Below are positions 5,479-6,868 of a stretch of DNA of 6,868 nt, in pieces (position 1 is the stretch's first letter; each line of letters opens with the position of its first letter). The DNA is from an uncultured Butyrivibrio sp. (GTDB taxonomy: Bacteria; Bacillota; Clostridia; Lachnospirales; Lachnospiraceae), in NCBI GenBank assembly GCA_947169985.1, contig CAMVRW010000132.1:1-6868 (forward strand), in the 5' to 3' direction. Below the pieces are notes generated by a model that saw only the letters and a list, made by a program, of their open reading frames with translations, made no database searches and was not told the DNA's origin. The position numbers and the translations under genes are program-made.

Positions 5479-6089
5479 AATGTGTAAACCACTGAATATA
5501 TATTATCATAAAACTCAAAAAGCACATGGGCCATAAGTGAAATATAAATATTCCTTGTAGCTACATAAGCTATGGTAACAGGCAGGGCCATCAGAATCCA
5601 CTCTGCTATTCCCAATAGTCCGTGAGCACGGGAAAGGGCACACAGTACCAGACTCATAAGGGTAAATGCCAGAACCTTTTTCTTGCTTCCGAACCTGATG
5701 ATGGCCTTTCTGAAGAAAAGTTCCTCAGCCACAGGCTTTATTATGATCATCATTATGGCATAGATAAAAGTGGGGAACAGTTCATTGTGATAAATGATCT
5801 GTACTGTCCCATCCTTCACAAGCGGAAACAGATTCGGGATAATATTGGTCTTAATATAATCTGCAAGATAAAGACCAATAAACGTCAGTACAACAGGAAT
5901 CCAGAAAGCCACAACCTTTTTAAAGTTCTTATATAATTTTCTAAATGAAAACTGCTTGTAAAAAAAGTAAAAGTAATAAAGAATCCCAAGATAAAAGACA
6001 AAAAAGAGCATTAACGTCTGTTTTGGGAAATGAATGGTAGCTAAAATAAAAAGCAGTTCCCACACAAATGGTATATATAAACGATTCAA
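5457..6089 (-). CDS. CPBP (CAAX/Abi) family intramembrane protease-like protein
   Basis: This is a 210-residue membrane protein with about six hydrophobic segments (roughly 8-20, 24-44, 58-76, 105-119, 138-152, 161-192). The family includes eukaryotic CAAX prenyl proteases and bacterial glutamic intramembrane proteases. Motif 1, EExxxR, is intact as E122-E-L-F-F-R127. Motif 2, usually FxxxH, reads LSRAH with His156. The third motif has His188 in AHVLFE, where many members have Asn four residues after the His. Both histidines and the paired Glu are present, so proteolysis is plausible, but the substrate is unknown. In other Firmicutes such proteins have been linked to bacteriocin immunity; no peptide gene lies next to it here. 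The start is TTG 6089 with AAGGAG 6 bases upstream. It has its own promoter and terminator, so it is a single-gene unit. Confidence 0.85.
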   Translation of the reverse strand: MNRLYIPFVWELLFILATIHFPKQTLMLFFVFYLGILYYFYFFYKQFSFRKLYKNFKKVVAFWIPVVLTFIGLYLADYIKTNIIPNLFPLVKDGTVQIIYHNELFPTFIYAIMMIIIKPVAEELFFRKAIIRFGSKKKVLAFTLMSLVLCALSRAHGLLGIAEWILMALPVTIAYVATRNIYISLMAHVLFEFYDNIYSVVYTFARIFNR

Positions 6090-6127
6090 AGCCGACTCCT
6101 TTTTGTAACGCTAATGTAGCACTCTAT

Positions 6128-6156
6128 ATTATATAATCGCTGATCACCGCGGTCAA
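6128..6156 (-). promoter_or_regulatory. Strong sigma-A promoter of the CPBP-family gene
   Basis: On the minus strand TTGACC (6156-6151), a 17-base spacer and a perfect TATAAT (6133-6128) give a near-consensus promoter. The expected start near 6121 leaves a leader of about 32 bases before the TTG. An 8-base palindrome, ACCGCGGT (6146-6153), overlaps the -35 box and could be an operator, which is inference. Confidence 0.8.
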
Positions 6157-6189
6157 TGGCTTTTTTATGCCAGGGAGCCCCTTTAAGCC

Positions 6190-6816
6190 TCATTCTTCCG
6201 ATAAAGTCTCCCATTCATCATACAGAACAGCCAATCTATCCTGTATTTCCGTCTGCTCGTCTGAAAGCTTCCTCAGCTTTGTCAGGTCAGTTCCAATAGC
6301 CGGATCTGAAAGAGCCTCTGTTATCTCAGCATCCCTTGTTTCCAGCTTGGCAATCTCATCCTCGCACTTCTTAAGGGCAGCTTCCTGCTTACGTCTCTTA
6401 GCCTGGGCTTCCTTTTGAGCCTTCCAGTCTTCAGCACCGGAGCTTTCCTTTTCAGAACCGGAAGTTGCTATAGACTTCGCAGCATCGCTTTTTGCGCTTA
6501 ATGTAGAAACATTTCCTGCAGCAGAGGACATTTGAGTACCTTCTCCAAAGAGCCTTGCCATCCTCTCATCAACATGCTCCAGATAATAGTCGTAGTTACC
6601 GATATAGTTCACCAGCTGATTGTGGGTCAGATCCAGTATCCTTGTGGCAGTTTTATTTATAAAGTATCTGTCGTGGCTGACATATAAAACTGTTCCCTCA
6701 TAGCCAGAAATTGCTGATTCAAGAATCTCCTTGCTGGTAATATCCAGGTGGTTTGTAGGCTCATCCAGGATAAGGAAGTTAGCTTCAGAGAGCATGAGCT
6801 TAGCAAGAGAAATCAT
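6190..6816 (-). pseudogene. ABC-F ATPase, C-terminal fragment (5' part missing)
   Basis: ABC-F proteins have two ATPase domains and act on the ribosome, in translation or antibiotic protection. Here only about the last 208 residues are recognisable. Visible are Walker B with the D-loop (LILDEPTNHLD, 15-25, Asp18 and Glu19), the H-loop VSHDRYF (46-52, His48), a Ser/Ala-rich linker (95-128) and a charged coiled coil (about 130-206) like the family's C-terminal domain. Homology begins at ISLAKLML. The LSGGE signature that should immediately precede it is absent in every frame of 6817-6868, as are the second Walker A and all of domain 1. The ATG at 6816 has no ribosome binding site. The reading frame stays open to the edge (ending ...FVANAYM), so this could be a gene broken by an insertion, a fusion, or an assembly join. 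No clear terminator follows the TGA at 6190-6192. Confidence 0.7.
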
Positions 6817-6868
6817 GTAAGCATTCGCAACAAAGGCAAAAAGCCGGCAGTATTCTTGCGACTCAACC
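6817..6868. other. Unrelated flank with inverted repeat, possible end of a repeat or mobile element
   Basis: This edge segment does not encode ABC-F sequence. It holds a 6-base inverted repeat, TCGCAA (6825-6830) and TTGCGA (6856-6861), separated by 25 bases that include the palindrome GCCGGC (6843-6848) and GGC-AAAAA-GCC (6836-6846). The plus strand also stays open in frame from 6817 to 6867. The structure would fit the end of a dispersed repeat or element, but too little is visible to identify it. Confidence 0.35.

Noticed and set aside
5622..5936. 104-codon plus-strand open frame inside the CPBP-family gene
   Set aside because: It lies wholly opposite a recognisable membrane protein, has no ribosome binding site and no family resemblance.
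6132..6137. Plus-strand TATAAT in the CPBP-gene promoter region
   Set aside because: It has no matching -35 box and no plus-strand gene downstream; it arises from the AT-rich symmetry of the minus-strand -10 region.
6158..6192. Possible terminator after the ABC-F fragment (GGCTT...AAGCC with an inner AGGG-GCT-CCCT)
   Set aside because: The stems are short and in the minus direction the hairpin is followed by no U-tract, so it is not a convincing intrinsic terminator.
6167..6418. 83-codon plus-strand, Ser-rich open frame opposite the ABC-F C-terminus
   Set aside because: The serine runs are the mirror of the Lys/Glu-rich coiled coil on the other strand, and no ribosome binding site is visible.
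1..6868. CRISPR array, tRNA, rRNA, prophage or toxin-antitoxin system
   Set aside because: No regularly spaced repeats, no tRNA or rRNA-like segments, and no recombinase or toxin motifs were found on either strand.

Overview
The window most resembles the genome of a Clostridia-class Firmicute, probably a Lachnospiraceae member of the Butyrivibrio type. This is inferred from remembered family resemblance, not from a search. The supporting signs are moderate GC with AT-rich spacers, strong GGAGG-type ribosome binding sites, frequent TTG starts, the start of a GH120-like beta-xylosidase, a Rho with a long charged insert after its N-terminal domain, and an abundance of cyclic-di-GMP genes. Most genes lie on the minus strand. 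No tRNA, rRNA, CRISPR array or complete mobile element was seen.

Layout from left to right. Positions 1-331 (-) hold the N-terminal 110 residues of a beta-helix glycoside hydrolase that runs off the edge. Positions 390-482 (+) hold a 30-residue single-helix membrane peptide, divergent from the hydrolase and sharing with it a palindrome that reads as an extended -10 box on both strands. Positions 479-1633 (-) hold a seven-helix membrane diguanylate cyclase, and 1676-1948 (-) a 90-residue protein of unknown function. These two probably form one operon, driven by a TTTACA-17-TATAAT promoter that sits inside the terminator of the next gene, 2054-2746 (-), a YggS-type PLP-binding protein. Divergent from it, 2825-3676 (+) is a PilZ-domain protein with an intact c-di-GMP-binding signature. 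A shared hairpin separates it from the convergent rho gene, 3721-5208 (-). After a 248-base AT-rich spacer come a CPBP/CAAX-type membrane protein, 5457-6089 (-), with a near-consensus promoter and a perfect terminator, and the C-terminal third of an ABC-F ATPase, 6190-6816 (-), whose upstream part has been replaced by unrelated sequence.

How the genes fit together. A c-di-GMP synthase and a c-di-GMP receptor lie within about 1.2 kb, on either side of yggS and on opposite strands. This could be a local signalling pair, but nothing in the sequence ties them to one target. Rho, YggS and the ABC-F protein are housekeeping genes. I see no clear new defence or mobile system. The observations most worth following up are the two-way extended -10 palindrome with its small membrane peptide, the promoter nested in a terminator, the overlapping mini-ORF at the rho start, and the broken ABC-F gene with an inverted-repeat flank at the right edge.
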